Source of the DNA: Larus michahellis
Taxonomy: Eukaryota > Chordata > Aves > Charadriiformes > Laridae
DNA: 64,000 nucleotides
Direction of reading: 5' to 3'
Assembly: GCF_964199755.1 (NCBI RefSeq)
Contig: NC_133901.1
Coordinates: 50,441,324 to 50,505,323 of the forward strand
A program made the translations under genes and the position numbers. The notes under the pieces were generated by a model, which was given only the letters and a program-made list of their open reading frames with translations, ran no database searches and was not told where the DNA came from. Of this stretch, positions 1-13,100 are shown piece by piece; positions within the stretch are counted from its first letter, which is position 1, and the number at the start of each line of letters is the position of its first letter.

Positions 1-1030
1 CTTTTTCCCTTGCTGAGAATGGTATAGCAATTTAGTGCTTGCTTTTTTGGTTTTTTTTGTTGAAGTATCTAGATGCCAGTCTTCCCTAGTGGTTGCTGCC
101 AATAACAAATTTTCTGCTTTTTCTGTTAGTGCTTTTTTTTTTTTGTCTTTTCACCAAGCATGAGGTCCTTGACATTAAAGATACCGGTGCTGGGATCTTG
201 GCATGCTGTTATTACATCCCATTAGTTTGTTTGGCATTATTTCACACCACTCTCCTTTTATTCCTTCTAGTCATGGAAGCACAAAGATGAGAGAGGAAAA
301 TTTTCTCCTGTAGTCATGCCAAGCACAGTCTCAAAGGGAAAACTCTAATCCTCGCATTTGTTCACAGTCACATTTCTCTGCAGCAAAACTTTGCCGAGGA
401 TAGGTACTGCACTGCTTTAGTAGAACACTTGTGTATGGAGCAAACTTGTTGGAACAGATATTCAGTGTATTAGGTGAAACCTGTATTAGTATGTGGGGAA
501 GATTTTTGAGATGAGCATAACTATATGAATTATTGCCTGGCATGTCACAATGCTTGCAGGGGTTCTGTAACAGCAGAATTATTCACACACCAAAGTGGTT
601 AGCTTTGATTTGAATTTTCTGTCATGCTATTGATCTCCTTTATTGTTCACTTTGTTTATGCTGATGGAAGGATTAAGGCAATTTTTAAATTTTTTTTTTT
701 GACTGATATAAAGTTAGAATGTTTCAGAGGACGAAAAGTTTTTTATGGAAAAAAAAATTGGAAAGGGAAGGATTACTTTTGTAGTCATATTTTTAGCAGG
801 AATTGTAATTTGTTTAGCTGTAAGATGGTGAATACCTTGATTTTAGTTGGATTTGTTCCAGAATCGTCTTGGTGAGTCCAGGTCAGTGCTGAATATAGGA
901 GGAGTTCAAGAATGTCAGTGGAAAATCAAACTCTGAAAGAAGTATGAGGGGGGGAAAAAGAGAGCTGCTTATAGAAAATTATGTCAGAAAACCTTTCTTG
1001 TGCACTTTTTTATTGTTGTTGTTAATTCAG
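1..1030 (+). other. USP54 intron (upstream end outside window)
   Basis: This is AT-rich sequence with poly-T and poly-A tracts (near 130, 690 and 750). A T-rich tract leads to the acceptor at 1030. No earlier USP54 exon is recognisable, so the preceding exon lies before the window. Confidence 0.7.
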
Positions 1031-1199
1031 ATTGGCCCAAAATGGAAAGATGTTGTGACGAAGTGCATTAAGGGTCACTATCAGCCTTTGCTGCTGCTGT
1101 ATGCAGACCCAAGAGGAACTCCAGTGTCAACACAAGACTTGCCCCCTCAAGTGGATTTACAGCAATATAGCAGGACTTGCTATGATAGTGAAGACTCGG
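1031..1199 (+). CDS. USP54: USP54 exon (end of USP domain)
   Basis: The acceptor AATTCAG precedes ATT GGC CCA AAA; the donor is TCGG|GTAAG. The exon begins in phase 0 and ends in phase 1. It encodes the last beta-strand region of the USP fold ([11 protein letters not shown]) and the start of the linker (TCYDSEDSG). It is the most conserved USP54 exon in the window. Confidence 0.95.
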
Positions 1200-4100
1200 G
1201 TAAGAAGTCTGGACTATATGCCTTATGCTTTTATGCTGTAATGCTGCATGTGAAAAGTTTTTCTTCTGTTTTGGATGTGTTTTTGTTAGCAGGGGTCATT
1301 GTTGCTTGTCAAAGCCGACCTAGAATTCTGAAGAGGACTTCCAGGGTTTCACCTTTGAACTTCTCTCTCTGTCCAAGACTCTGTTGATTGTTTGGGTAGT
1401 AATCTTTTCCAATAAGGTTTGGAGAAAGAAACTTGGGGGGGGTGTGGAAAAAAAGAAAAGAAGGACCTGTTGTGGCGCAAATGTAGAGAGGAACAATAAC
1501 TGAGGATTTCAGTGGCTGAGTTCATAAATCTATCAACGGTTTTAACAGGAAGGGAACAAGATCAGAGATGCACGAACACATAAAAATTAAAGGAAGCTGC
1601 AGAATTAAACTCAGGAGGGACGTTAGGGAAAAGAAATATTAAGGAAATGTCATAAATGAGTCCTCTGCTAGGGTGGTGAAGGGATGTGGGGGAAGGGGAA
1701 GAAATACCATTTTATTTAAAAAAAAAAAAAAGACACAGAAACTGGCTTGTCGTTTACTCACACCATTGGGGGTTGAGGCCTCATTTAAAGAGGAACAGAT
1801 AAATTTTGAGAAAGATACGCAGTTGCAATCCAGATAGGGTGAAAATAAAAACTGGGTCTAACTTTATATTTTAATGGCTTTGCAAAAGAAGATTGTTTCT
1901 ATTTTGGGATGTTTGCAGAGAATATCCTGAATTAGAGATGGGTTTGTAAGTTGCCAAGGAGAGCAAAACAAGACTAAAACCAGAAATACAACCTTTCTTC
2001 CATGATTTTAGCCTATTTATGCAACTCTAATTCCGAGAATATTTTATGGTTTTCCTGTCCAATAGCTAACTTCATGCTTCCTGGTCAGTGAATCTGCAGA
2101 GAACATCTGCTGTCTCCTTATTTATGTGTTGACAATCTACCAGTAATGAAATAAATCTCCAGCTCCTCTTAAAAATAAATGTAAATAAAACCACTGGTAA
2201 GATGAGCTTCACTTCTCACTTGACAAGGTGCCTTGCCAATTTATAAACCTGTCTTCCTGTTCTGAAAAAAATGGGAAGTCTGGAGGAGGGAGAGGAGGGC
2301 CTTCAGTGCTATATATCAGTTGTGAGCAGTTCTATGAGCTTCAGGCCAATATGCGCTGTAAATTTGCTTTGGTGTTCTGCTGGTTGATCTCCAGGAAATG
2401 CATAGATAACCCTTCTGCTCATTGTCTTTGCAGTATCTAATATTATTTAGTTCGAAAATGATTTCAGGAAGCTGAATACAAAAATATATATATATAAAAA
2501 GGTGTTTCCTTTCAGATAAAATTCAGAAGGCTATAGTGAGTAACCCGCTCTTTCATTTCAAAAACACTTGGTGAGTCCTCAGAGCTTACTCCTGTAGTCC
2601 TTAGTGTTCAACATTGATACCAAGCCCTTGAGAGAATTTGTGAGATAGCGTAGGTTAAAGTACCAGGAGAAATCATAGCCTGCACGTTTTCCTGTCAAAT
2701 AGAGGTGAATTATTTTCTAGTCTTGTTAATATCCAGAGTTTTCTACCCTAATATACCTTTTTCAGAATGGCTTTTTTGTCCCACTAAGTGTAACTACAGC
2801 TTCTTCTGGATTCCTCGGTGTTATCAGATATCCACAGCCCATAATTCGGAAATGAACAGAGACTGCTTATTCTAAAGTTGTTAATATTGTACCTGAACTT
2901 CTGTCAAAGGAATCTGATAAATGCATCTGATCACATCAAGATCTAGTACTACAAATTATGGAGGAAAGATTGTGAAAGATGCTGGCACAAAATGTTGTGA
3001 AGCTAAGTGCAAACAACTCCTAATTTTCTATTGAATAAATACTTAAGTTTACAAATTGTTTTCTAGTACACAGTTCCACAGCACTGATTCCTGTTGCCTA
3101 CATTGATCTTTGTTGTGACTGTGATCTCCATTACCAGCTATATTCTATATTTCTTTAGACCAATCAGATTTTTAACCAGTAAGGAGGTGAGGGGAAGTTT
3201 CTGACTTAGGCATCCTTAAATAGAACATCAGTTTGCTCTCACCAAAAATGTGAAGTGCCATCAGGCTGGTTGCAATTAAACGTAAGAATTATATTCTTCT
3301 TGAATTTCTTTTTTTTCTTTAAGTTCTCCACTGAGAAATGAGTATGAAATGAATATCCTGTGTGTTCAGGAGTGTATACATCACATATATAAAGTGGCCA
3401 ACAGTCTTTAAACTGTTCAGATTTTTACTTTTATGTACTGAAAATGATGGGAGAAGGTTGTCTCTTTATCCTCTTTTAATGAGTTCAGGAATTACTGAAG
3501 TTGAATCATGATGCTTCATCCTTTTAAGTATCCCACTTATGCAGGGGATCAATGCTAGCTTCTTGAGGAGGAGTGGGTTACTTTGCTTTAGATAATACAA
3601 TTTCAGTATAAAGTTTTACTAGATAACTTATGATTCGTAATGGATGAAATGTGTTAATTATTATAACTTGTGATGTTCTTATTACTCTTACTAATATTTT
3701 GTACTTAACTAATTTTTTAACTTTTTAACTTTGACTTCCCCTGAAGCAGTGTATTTCATATTTTAATTACACTTGGCAGTGTCAAAAATTAATGAAAAAT
3801 AATTTCAGTGTGGTACTAATGTGTACTTTCAGTCCAATGGACGAAGTTTAATTTTGCATAATAAAAGGATTTGATAAATTTGGAGTTACCAAAGAGAAAG
3901 AAATAAAGGCTTGCAGAAGAAATGTAACTCTACCCACTTCCAAAGGAGAGGATCTTTCCCATAAGCTCTGGCATCCTGGAATCTGAGTTTATATGCTTGG
4001 TACTCTTTTTTTCTGTTAACTTCTGTAGTTTCCTCTGTTTTCTTTTTTTAGCCTCTCCTGACTTTTATAATAGCCCCAAAAGACTGAAATTTGACATTGC

Positions 4101-7100
4101 TTCCTTCCTTCCCTAGGGAGAGAACCTTCTATCTCAAGTGATACCAGGACAGATTCCTCTACAGACAGCTATCCTTATAAACAGGCACACTATGAGTCTG
4201 TGGTCAGTCACTTCTCCTCTGACTCGCAGGGGACGGTCATCTACAATGTGGAGAATGATGCAGCTTCACAAAGCAGCAGGGACACAGGTAGCAGATACCA
4301 TTATATTTGTGTGATCATTGTCATTAAATGTGATGTCTGCAGTGGATTCCAGTGAGAAATCTCTACGTGTACAACCTATAACAGAATAGTGAACAGTGTT
4401 TAGTATCCTAAATGTTTTTGGTTTGTAATGAACCATTGGCATTCACAAAAAATAAGCACAATTTTAAATGTCTTGTTGGCTTTTGTAGACCCGTATCTAG
4501 CCAGACCAATATTTACAGGCATGTTTTCTGTTATCCACAATCCTACCTATAATTCTCTAAGTTGGAGTCTGTACCTTGCCATTGTACAGTTTGGTAAGTG
4601 TTGTGTGTGCTACTTATTCATCTATGGGCAGTTACTTCATTTCAGGAGTTGCAGCTGTCTGGGAAAGGCTTTTTCATCACCAGAATCTCTCATATTTGGG
4701 CACTAAGGACTTTCTATGTAAGTGGGTGTTGGTAGTATTTACTGCATCAGGGAAGAGCGTAAGATGATTTCCTACCTGTGCCATCGAAGCAAGTAAGAAT
4801 CTGCAATGAGAAGATAATCTGTATGTAAGTTCCTCAGGGCAGCTGAACAGTCTGCCTGAACACTCCTCAGTTGAAAAGAGGTTAATTGGAAGTTTGAAGG
4901 CTTAGATCTCCTCTGTTATTCATGCCCAGTGAGCCTAGTCAGCCTGTTCCTGTATTCTGTAACTTCTAACATCGCTTCCGAAAAAGTAGTGCATGAGTTA
5001 AGGTCAGACTTCTCGAGCATCAGAAATATGATCCGCTCAGTCTGCTTGAGAAAGTTACTTTATTGTGCCTTAAGTAGACTTTCTAAGAAGATACAAGAGT
5101 TGAATCAGCAACTGTTTGTTGCACCGGAGTGTCAACAGCTATCATACCACTTTGTCCTTTAGTTGCAAAATAGTTGCTCTTGTATTAAGACACTATATGT
5201 GTATTTGCTTCATTTGAAACCATCTATGGTACAAATATTTTTCACATCAAAATCCTGAAAAAATGTTTCAAGTTGGTTTTCTTTTAGTACTCTTTGATTC
5301 TTCATCAGAGGTCCAAGTATCTGTAATACATGGTTTTAGATAACCCTACAGCACTTTTAATGTTTTAGCAAATACTTAATGCTGTAGGTTCCAGTCGTAG
5401 TCCTAGATAGAGTGTGACAAAGAAGGGAAGGTTGGAGGAGAATTTGAGTGATGAGGAAACAAAGTTTATGTTGATCTTCAGAGTACAAAGAAGACAAAAT
5501 TGAAAATGCTAGTGGAATATTGTTGATACATTTGGCAAAAGTGGCACAGAGTTTTTCTTGGATTAGGTTCCTCCCTGCAGAAGTCAGCAGAAAAGGGAGG
5601 GTAGGGGGATGGTTGCAAACATGTAAGCATGAAGTTCAGCATGTAACCTTTTGTTCTGTCATTTTTAGTGACTTTGTCCTTTTCTTTTTCTTTCTTCTCC
5701 TGCTGATTCTATCCTATGTTGTTCCCTTCAGCTTAGCCTGTCTCACCACCTAAATTCAATTGTCCTCATCTTCCCTGATCCAGCCTTAGCTATAGTCAGT
5801 CTGTCCCCTTAGCTAGCCGCCTGTCTGGGCATTTCCCTTTTTTTTTTTACCTACCCAAAACCTTTCCAAAAAAGTCAGTCTGCCAACTCATACAACTGCT
5901 CAGTCATCAAATGCTGATCCGTGGGGCTATAAAGAAGCCATCCACATTGACCTGTCAACTGAATCGTTCTGGGCAAGAGCAGGATCCTTCATTTAATGGC
6001 CATTTACCCACTACTCCAGCCCAGAAAATTATGGACCCTATCCCACATCGTCCTCCGGGGAAGGATCACCATTGGGTCGTATGACCTCAGGCACCCGGGT
6101 ACTTCAGAATGGGAGCATGAAGAGTGGCTGCATAAGCCCTCTCTTGCTCCTACCAACCTGTGCTGCTGAGAAAAATGTGCGTATTCTGGCTGCCCTATTC
6201 ATGCAACGAGATTTCAGTGGGAGGGAGTAGGGGGCGTTCTGTCTCAACCTGTTTGATTTCATTCTCTAACATTCTTAGACATGCACACAATCCCTACAAA
6301 ACCAAACTTTTCCTTTGAATATCACTGTTGGCTTATGAAGCCGTCCTGCCTCCGGAGGATGAGGTATTTAAATGATACATTCAGCAAGGGACACCTTTTA
6401 AGTGTAAGACTCGGCACTCAGAAATCCTGGCTTGTTATTTTAGTGAATTAAAAAAAAATGAGCGTAAAGTATTAGCTAATATTCTTGGGATTGTAATTCA
6501 TATATTCATGCATTAAGTTGGATTCAGTCTTTGTTCCAGAAGGTCCAAGTAAAGACAACAAAGCCTGTGTCCTGCAAACTTTCGATTCTTGGCATCTCCT
6601 CCGTGGCCATTAAATGTCCAGCGACAATAGAACAAAACTGGCGATTTTTGAAAGGAGGAGAAAATACTTGTGCAAGGCTAGCAGCCTTCATTTTACAAGG
6701 CTAAATTGGCCTCTAAATTAGTCTATGCAGACCCTAAGATTAGCTCCAGTAGCACTAAATATCTTTAAATAGTTCCTGTTACAGTACTTGAAGGATGCTA
6801 ACCAAGCACCCCCTATCAGGTTGAAAGAACTTTGGGGGGAAGAATGTTAAACTAGAGAAGCTGTACACTCTGAAGTGAATCATAAGCCTCTTCTATCTTG
6901 AGGGGAGCCGCTACAAGGTATAATATTGTTCTTTCAGTCCCTAAAAGATGTGTTACAGTCCACGCTGTGAAGGAAAAACAGAACTCTCCCAAAGCACTGA
7001 CTCATGCTCAGCTAACTAAATGCTGCACATCTTCTGTCTTCACTGCCAACATTTCTCTTTTACTTCCTTAATTTATTTTATGTAATCTGCTTGTTTCTAA

Positions 7101-10100
7101 AGAATTTGGCTACAAAATCACTGTCCACTTTGCAAATGAATAGAAATGCGGGTCTTGTGTAGCTTGCGTTTTGTTGTTTGGATTCCTTCCCACTCATTTA
7201 TTGTAGTATCTTTGTAGCAATTGTAGTTGAAGTTAATTATTTTTTTCAACTGTTGAAGGTACAATTTTACGTGTAAAATCTGCTTTAAATGTTTTTGATT
7301 TTTATGTTAATTTCTAGAGAAGGGGGAAGGCTCAGAACAGCCAGTTTATATGGTCTGGGGGCTGTTAATCCACTATTGGGTAGCAGGGATTTTCCTTTCC
7401 TATCATCCTATGCAAGGTGAAAGTTGGTGATATAGAGACTAGAGAAAAGTCTTTGTAGCTTATTCATAAATTCCCTTCTTATCCTGCATCTCTGCTTGGG
7501 ACTCCTCACGTGAGTAAAGCCATGCGTGTGTTTGTGCTTGCAGGTTTAGGACTGTGAATGTGTGAGAACCATAAAATTAAGAAAAGGCAATACAAAAAAC
7601 TGGTGATGTCCAGTACTCTTGATTCACATTCAATGTGAAGAAATGGGGAATAAATTGTATGCAAGAGAAAATATTAGCACTCAGACACATGAGCTGTAGT
7701 AAGGGAAGGTTGTCGTGTGTCAGCTGATCCATGTTGATGGTTTGCGTGTATGCTCTTAGCTTGTGGCAGATGTGAATTAGCTGGCTTAGCCCTTGAAAGT
7801 CAACTGAGGCTTCTTCACTGTAGACTAAGCTAACTCAGATTATTTAGTATTTGCTACAGGCAAAGAGGGTGCAGATGGGTAGTTAGTGCAGAGCAGCTGA
7901 TGATGTGCAGTAATTTATTATTACATGGTAACTCGTTCATGTGTTTGAGTCTTCATTCAACAGAGTAATGTCAAGCAAGCTGTCCTCAGGAGTTTCATGT
8001 TCATGGCCATTAAAACTGAAAAAGTATTCAGACAGCAAGAAAGTGGTTTCCTTAGATTATTAGAAGAGAAGGCAGAGTCAACTTTTTCCTCTCCCTGTGG
8101 ATGAGCTCTCATTAACCATGAGTCGTTGGAGGGGCTGTATTGCTCTTTTCTGACCTTAAAAGGGGAACACCCTCCCCAAGACAAAACCAAAAACTTTTGG
8201 ATACAAAAACTTACCCAGACCTGCCAGTTAGCGTTGGAGCATCTACAGCTCCTAAGGAACAGGAGAGCCCCGCTGCTCTTAGCGCACAGTTGGTCCGAAG
8301 GCTCTTGTCATCTCTACTGTGTTTTTCTGTCCTTACAGGGCACCTGACTGACAGTGAGTGCAATCAGAAGCATGTTTCCAAAAAGGGCTCGCTGGCAGAC
8401 CGCAAGAGGAGTTCTAGCCGGTCTCGGAGGAAAGGAGATGAGGCTCAGTCATCAGGATACCATAGTGAAGGCAAGAGATGTTCCTTTATTTCAAATATCA
8501 ATAGCTCTTTCTGTATATTTTTAAGACCCTCAGTGCGTACGTGCATTTGCCTCCTTGTTTCTTATGTCTTTGTCTGCATTTTGTCCTGTCTTTGCTATGT
8601 CTGTGTTTGGGGGGTGTTGGTTGAGGCTTTTTTATTTTGTTGGGGGTTTTCTGTTTTGTTCTTACTTTTCAAAGTCTGCATGAAGATGCTGCAAGCTGGA
8701 CTGCTAGATAAATCTGAAGTTATTTTTGTGTCTTTTGCTGTCTCTGTAAACTGCAGGAGAAACCTTGAAGGAGAAACAAGCCCCCAGAACTGCCCCCAAA
8801 CCATCCAGCAGCACCAGCAGGCTGAGGGAATTTAAAGAGACAGTGAGCAATATGATCCACAGCAGACCACAGCCGATTTCTCAAACCGTCCAGAATTCCC
8901 CTCGTGGAGGGAATAGTGTGGATCAGGCAGAAACACGACCCTCAAAAAGCCTGCCTGCACACTCTCGAGACTGGGAAGTGGAGAGTACTAGTAGCGAGTC
9001 TAAGTCCAGTTCATCTAGCAGGTACCGGCCAACCTGGAGACCCAAAAGAGAGTCTCTGAACATAGACAGCATCTTCAGTAAAGACAAGAGGAAACATTGT
9101 GGCTACACTCAGCTTAGCCCCTTCTCTGAAGAAGCAGGTGAGTGTTTGAGAAGACAGATTTATTTCAGAATGTGTGGAATTTATAATACCCCACTATCCA
9201 GTTTTGCTTAAGTAAAGTAGGAAAGTGAAATTTTGAACATGGTGTTTAGGTCAGTGGTGAGTTGTGTCCTTGAAGGCTGGATTTTGTGTGGGTATTCGTG
9301 TTGCATGTATGGTACTTCGGTTTGCTTTCTGTGTGCTGAATTTCACACATAAGGAAATAATAAGTGAAACACTACTGTCTGTGTTGCTTAAATGAACACA
9401 GGGCTAGACTGCTAAGTATCTGGAAGTTCATGCCTTGGAGTGGCCTTTTGTATTGGTCTTTTTTTTTTTTCCCCTCTGGCTCATCATGGTATTTTTTCAT
9501 GATGGCTCAGACTATGGTGCGGCGAGTACCTCATATATAAGTGCTGAGTTCTTGTGAGGATAAGAGCCTGTCAGCCAGTGGTGATGTGTCTGTGACCATT
9601 TTACGCCATAGCAGCTATGCAACTTGTACGTAGAGAATTTGTCCTCAGCTTTGCTGTTTTTGAAGGTAATAAAATCTGTTGTGAAACAACTTTGGGTATC
9701 TTTTGTTGCCCCAGCCCCTTGCTTCCCTTTCCTCAGTCTGCAAATTAATATAACAGTCATTTTGCTCCCTATCAAGAGGAGGGTACTCCTGAAACTAAAG
9801 GGTGTGGAGAGCAGATGTTCACCCGTGCCTGGGTTTGTGCTATTTTGGTACTGGAGCTGCTGCACTCCCATCTCAGAGTGCTTGAAGGACAGTGTGTGGA
9901 TGAGAAGGAAGAGTGACTAGCAGTAGGGTTGCGGCTAGTGGTGATGGTGTTGCAGTAATTTGGAGGCCCGGAGAGGGGGAGGGACAAATGATAATGGCTA
10001 GAAGGAGCCGAAAGGTTAAAAAGAATTGGGAAGCATAAAGAAATATGTATAGGGAAGGTGAAGGGAGAAGACAACCCAGCTCCAGGGAAGGAAGCAAGGG

Positions 10101-13100
10101 GAGGAAACGAGAGGCAAGTGGGAAGACACAGTGACATCAGTAAGGAAGAATTAAAAAAGAACAAGAAGAAGTTTTTTCCTGTCCTCTGTGAACTGATGTT
10201 ATGTAAGCCTCATCAAATTGTAAATGGCAAAATAAACAATGTAAAAAGTGCAGCATCTGAAGTAGATACGGCAGGCTACAATAACAAACACAAACTGGAA
10301 ATACAGTTGGGGATACCGTAAAATGATCTTATACAAATTGTTATGGGGAGGAAGGGATTTTCTTTCCAGACTTTATTGTTACCTGGGGGGAATATGGTAA
10401 GTTACACTCAGAGAGAGATATTTAAAAATTGAGTAGATAATTGCTTAATATTACTAGGGATGCTGTAAAGGTATTGGGTGTTTTTCTGCTTAATATTGCT
10501 AGTTTTACAGTAAACTGAAGGCAGCGCTTCTGGTTTAAGCATGGTTGAGAAGCTAACATATGTATATGTGATTTGCTGGTATTGAAGCATGGGTCTTCTA
10601 CCAAGCTATATACTTTTGTCTTGACAGGTAAAGAGCTTATTGAGAATGAGGTGAAGGAACAGACTATTCAAGAAACAAGATCGAGCCAGTCAAATGTTAG
10701 ATACAAGCGTGGTGTGCTAGGCCGGGGCACCCAGCATCATATGGTGGATCAGCATCCTCGTCTAATACAGAGGATGGAGTCTGGCTATGAAAGCAGTGAA
10801 CGCAACAGCAACAGCCCAGTTAGTCTGGACATGCCCTTGTCTGAAAGCTCAAGCACCCACAGGTAGATTTCAACAAATTTTGGTTTTGGAGTGATTCAAG
10901 TCTTGGTTTCTTTTTTGTAGTCATATAATGGTGTAGAACATTTTTTTAAAAATGCAGAACAATGGTCCTAGCTTATACTACGTGTTTACTGGGGCCGGGG
11001 AGAAATAGAAGGGAAATAGGAATCTGAGTGAGTTTGATTCCTTTTCTGGTAGGTATATTGATAGCTTACTACTAGTGAGAAGGAAAAGAAATGGGGTTCA
11101 GTTGAATGAGAAATGTTGACTAAAACGATGCATCTGAAATAGTCGTACCCTTAGTCTATGATTTAAAAACTCAACTAAAATATCCAACTTCGTGCTTGTC
11201 CTTTGAACAGCTCATAGACCTTTTTGTTTCAGTTAAACTATTGCTTGATAGAAGCCTTGTACTAAATGAGAGATCAATAGTCTTGTATAGAAATCTTTGA
11301 CATTTTCAGTTTGAGAGGTTCACTGAAGTCTTGCAAGACACTTGTAATATTTATATGCAACAGTAAATAGGTAGCTTGATGTGTTTCTCTCCTTGGCTTG
11401 GGAAGCTTCAGGCAATCACAAACTGAGACTGTTTATGGCCAGAATAGTAGATTTTCAGCTGTAAGAATCTCTAGAGAACAGCTATTGGACCACAGTTTAA
11501 ATATGCATTGCATAATGTTATGGAGAAGAACAGAATTATTGTCCTCCCCTTTGTTAACTTTCTCTTTCCTTGTTCCTCCCAAGATTTTCTTATGGTAGGC
11601 TGTTTTGTGGTTTTGTTTTTTGTTTTTTGTTTTTTTTTTAATGAAATTAAAATGTAAGTAAATATTTATGTGATGGTAAAAAAAAAAAGAAGTTAGATAT
11701 CATTTCTCCTGGAGAGATTAGTACAATGGCAAACTATAATTGCTCTCTTCTTGGAGGGATGTTCACATGAAGCGAACAGGTGGATTGGTTCCTGCCTGGC
11801 GTAACATCCCAAAGTCTCACAGTAGCAGCATCTTGGAAGTGGAGTCTAATTCATCAGTTGGGAGCTGGGCAAACAGCGCACACACCATTGGAAATGGTAA
11901 GATATACTTTCTTGGTAGCAGTGGTTTTGCAAGGTAAATTGTGTTGGATTGTTCTTTACTTTCTGGATCTTCACAGTGAAATTATGAGGAAAGGGAAGAG
12001 GAACATTGAGTAACATAACACAGTTTTACAAGATATAACTTATAAGACTTACAAAAGGGGATTGCAGAAAACTGAAAAATATTCCTTTGATCGTGTTATT
12101 CTGGCATCTTTTTTTGTTTGAGCCATTTTTCTTATTCTTTCCCATAACTCAGTATTCTGCCATCAGTGGAAAATACCTTCCCAAGCATAACTCTTAAGAA
12201 CTTAGTACAATTGACAAGTCCTGAAAACAAGCTCATAATGCTGTACAAAATTCAAAATTGTCAGAAATGAGAATGGATATTTACAAGGTGTTTGGGCTAA
12301 GGCTGAGCTTTTCTGCAGATGTGTGTTCTGATTATGTATCATTCTGAGGAAATATTTTATTCCAGAGAATGCCTGAGGAAGGGAATGGGAGGAGGGTAGA
12401 CACTTTCTGAATACAGGTCTTAGTTGAAGTGAGAATGACGACTGATTTACTTCTACTGCGTTGACTAGGATATTGATAAGCTTTATTTTCCTCTCATTTT
12501 CATCTGCTTATGCAGTTAGATGAAAAGCATCTCAGTTGGAATCCATTTTACTTACTAAAGCTAATGATCTAGCTAATTTGACATAGCATTATTTACAAAT
12601 TATAAGCACAGTAAGAATCCTCAGGATTTCAGCATCAGCGTAGGGTTATCTCTTCCAATGATTTTCTCTTCCGTTTTCTGTTTCTTAGCTCAGTGAACCC
12701 AGGGATGGGCTGTGCTGCAGGGGAGCTCAGGGCAATACTGCAGCATTTCTGCCAGTCACTGACACAGAGAAGGCAATTGGAAACCAGATAGCTTGGGCAG
12801 AGTTTTAAAAGTAAAATTTAAGAAAGCAAAATTTGTGATCTGAAATTCTGTGGTCTTTGCTTGGTCAGTCTGTTATTTTCTAATGTTAATTGTATTCTCC
12901 ATTAATATTTCTTTGTCTTTTAAGTAATACTTAAGATACTTTAAGAGATTTTATGATCAGAAAAGTTTCTTTCTTTTTTTCTTTTGAAGGTGGGGAGATG
13001 TTTGTCCCTTCGAAGAGTGAACTGGATGAATTGCAAGAGGAGGTGGCAAGGAGAGCGCATGAACAAGAACTACGCAGAAAAAGAGAAAAGGAAATGGAGG

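Larger units (their letters stand above)
1200..8338 (+). other. Two large USP54 introns (1200-4116 and 4288-8338)
   Basis: Both are flanked by matching phase-1 exons. A short (TA)n run is at 2484-2496 and a poly-A run near 1720. I see no recognisable gene, structured RNA or clear transposon. A pyrimidine-rich, less AT-biased patch lies around 5690-6260 but has no open frame of note. Confidence 0.6.
9138..12989 (+). other. USP54 introns 9138-10627, 10863-11756, 11897-12989
   Basis: Introns between well-supported exons. They hold poly-T tracts near 9460 and 11620 and an A-rich run near 11690. A purine-rich patch is at 9960-10170. Nothing gene-like is seen beyond frame-open intron sequence. Confidence 0.6.

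Noticed and set aside
944..1030. Possible 5' extension of the first USP54 exon (frame is open upstream)
   Set aside because: A T-rich tract and CAG directly precede the conserved IGPKWKDV. The upstream residues do not match USP54, so it is intron.
8140..8835. A 231-codon open frame running through a USP54 exon
   Set aside because: It reads through the GC-AG intron and into the following exon in the wrong frame. The real coding sequence is the two exons 8339-8470 and 8757-9137.
9772..10164. Minus-strand Ser/Pro/Leu-rich open frame
   Set aside because: It is the antisense of a purine-rich intron patch between two USP54 exons and is of low complexity.
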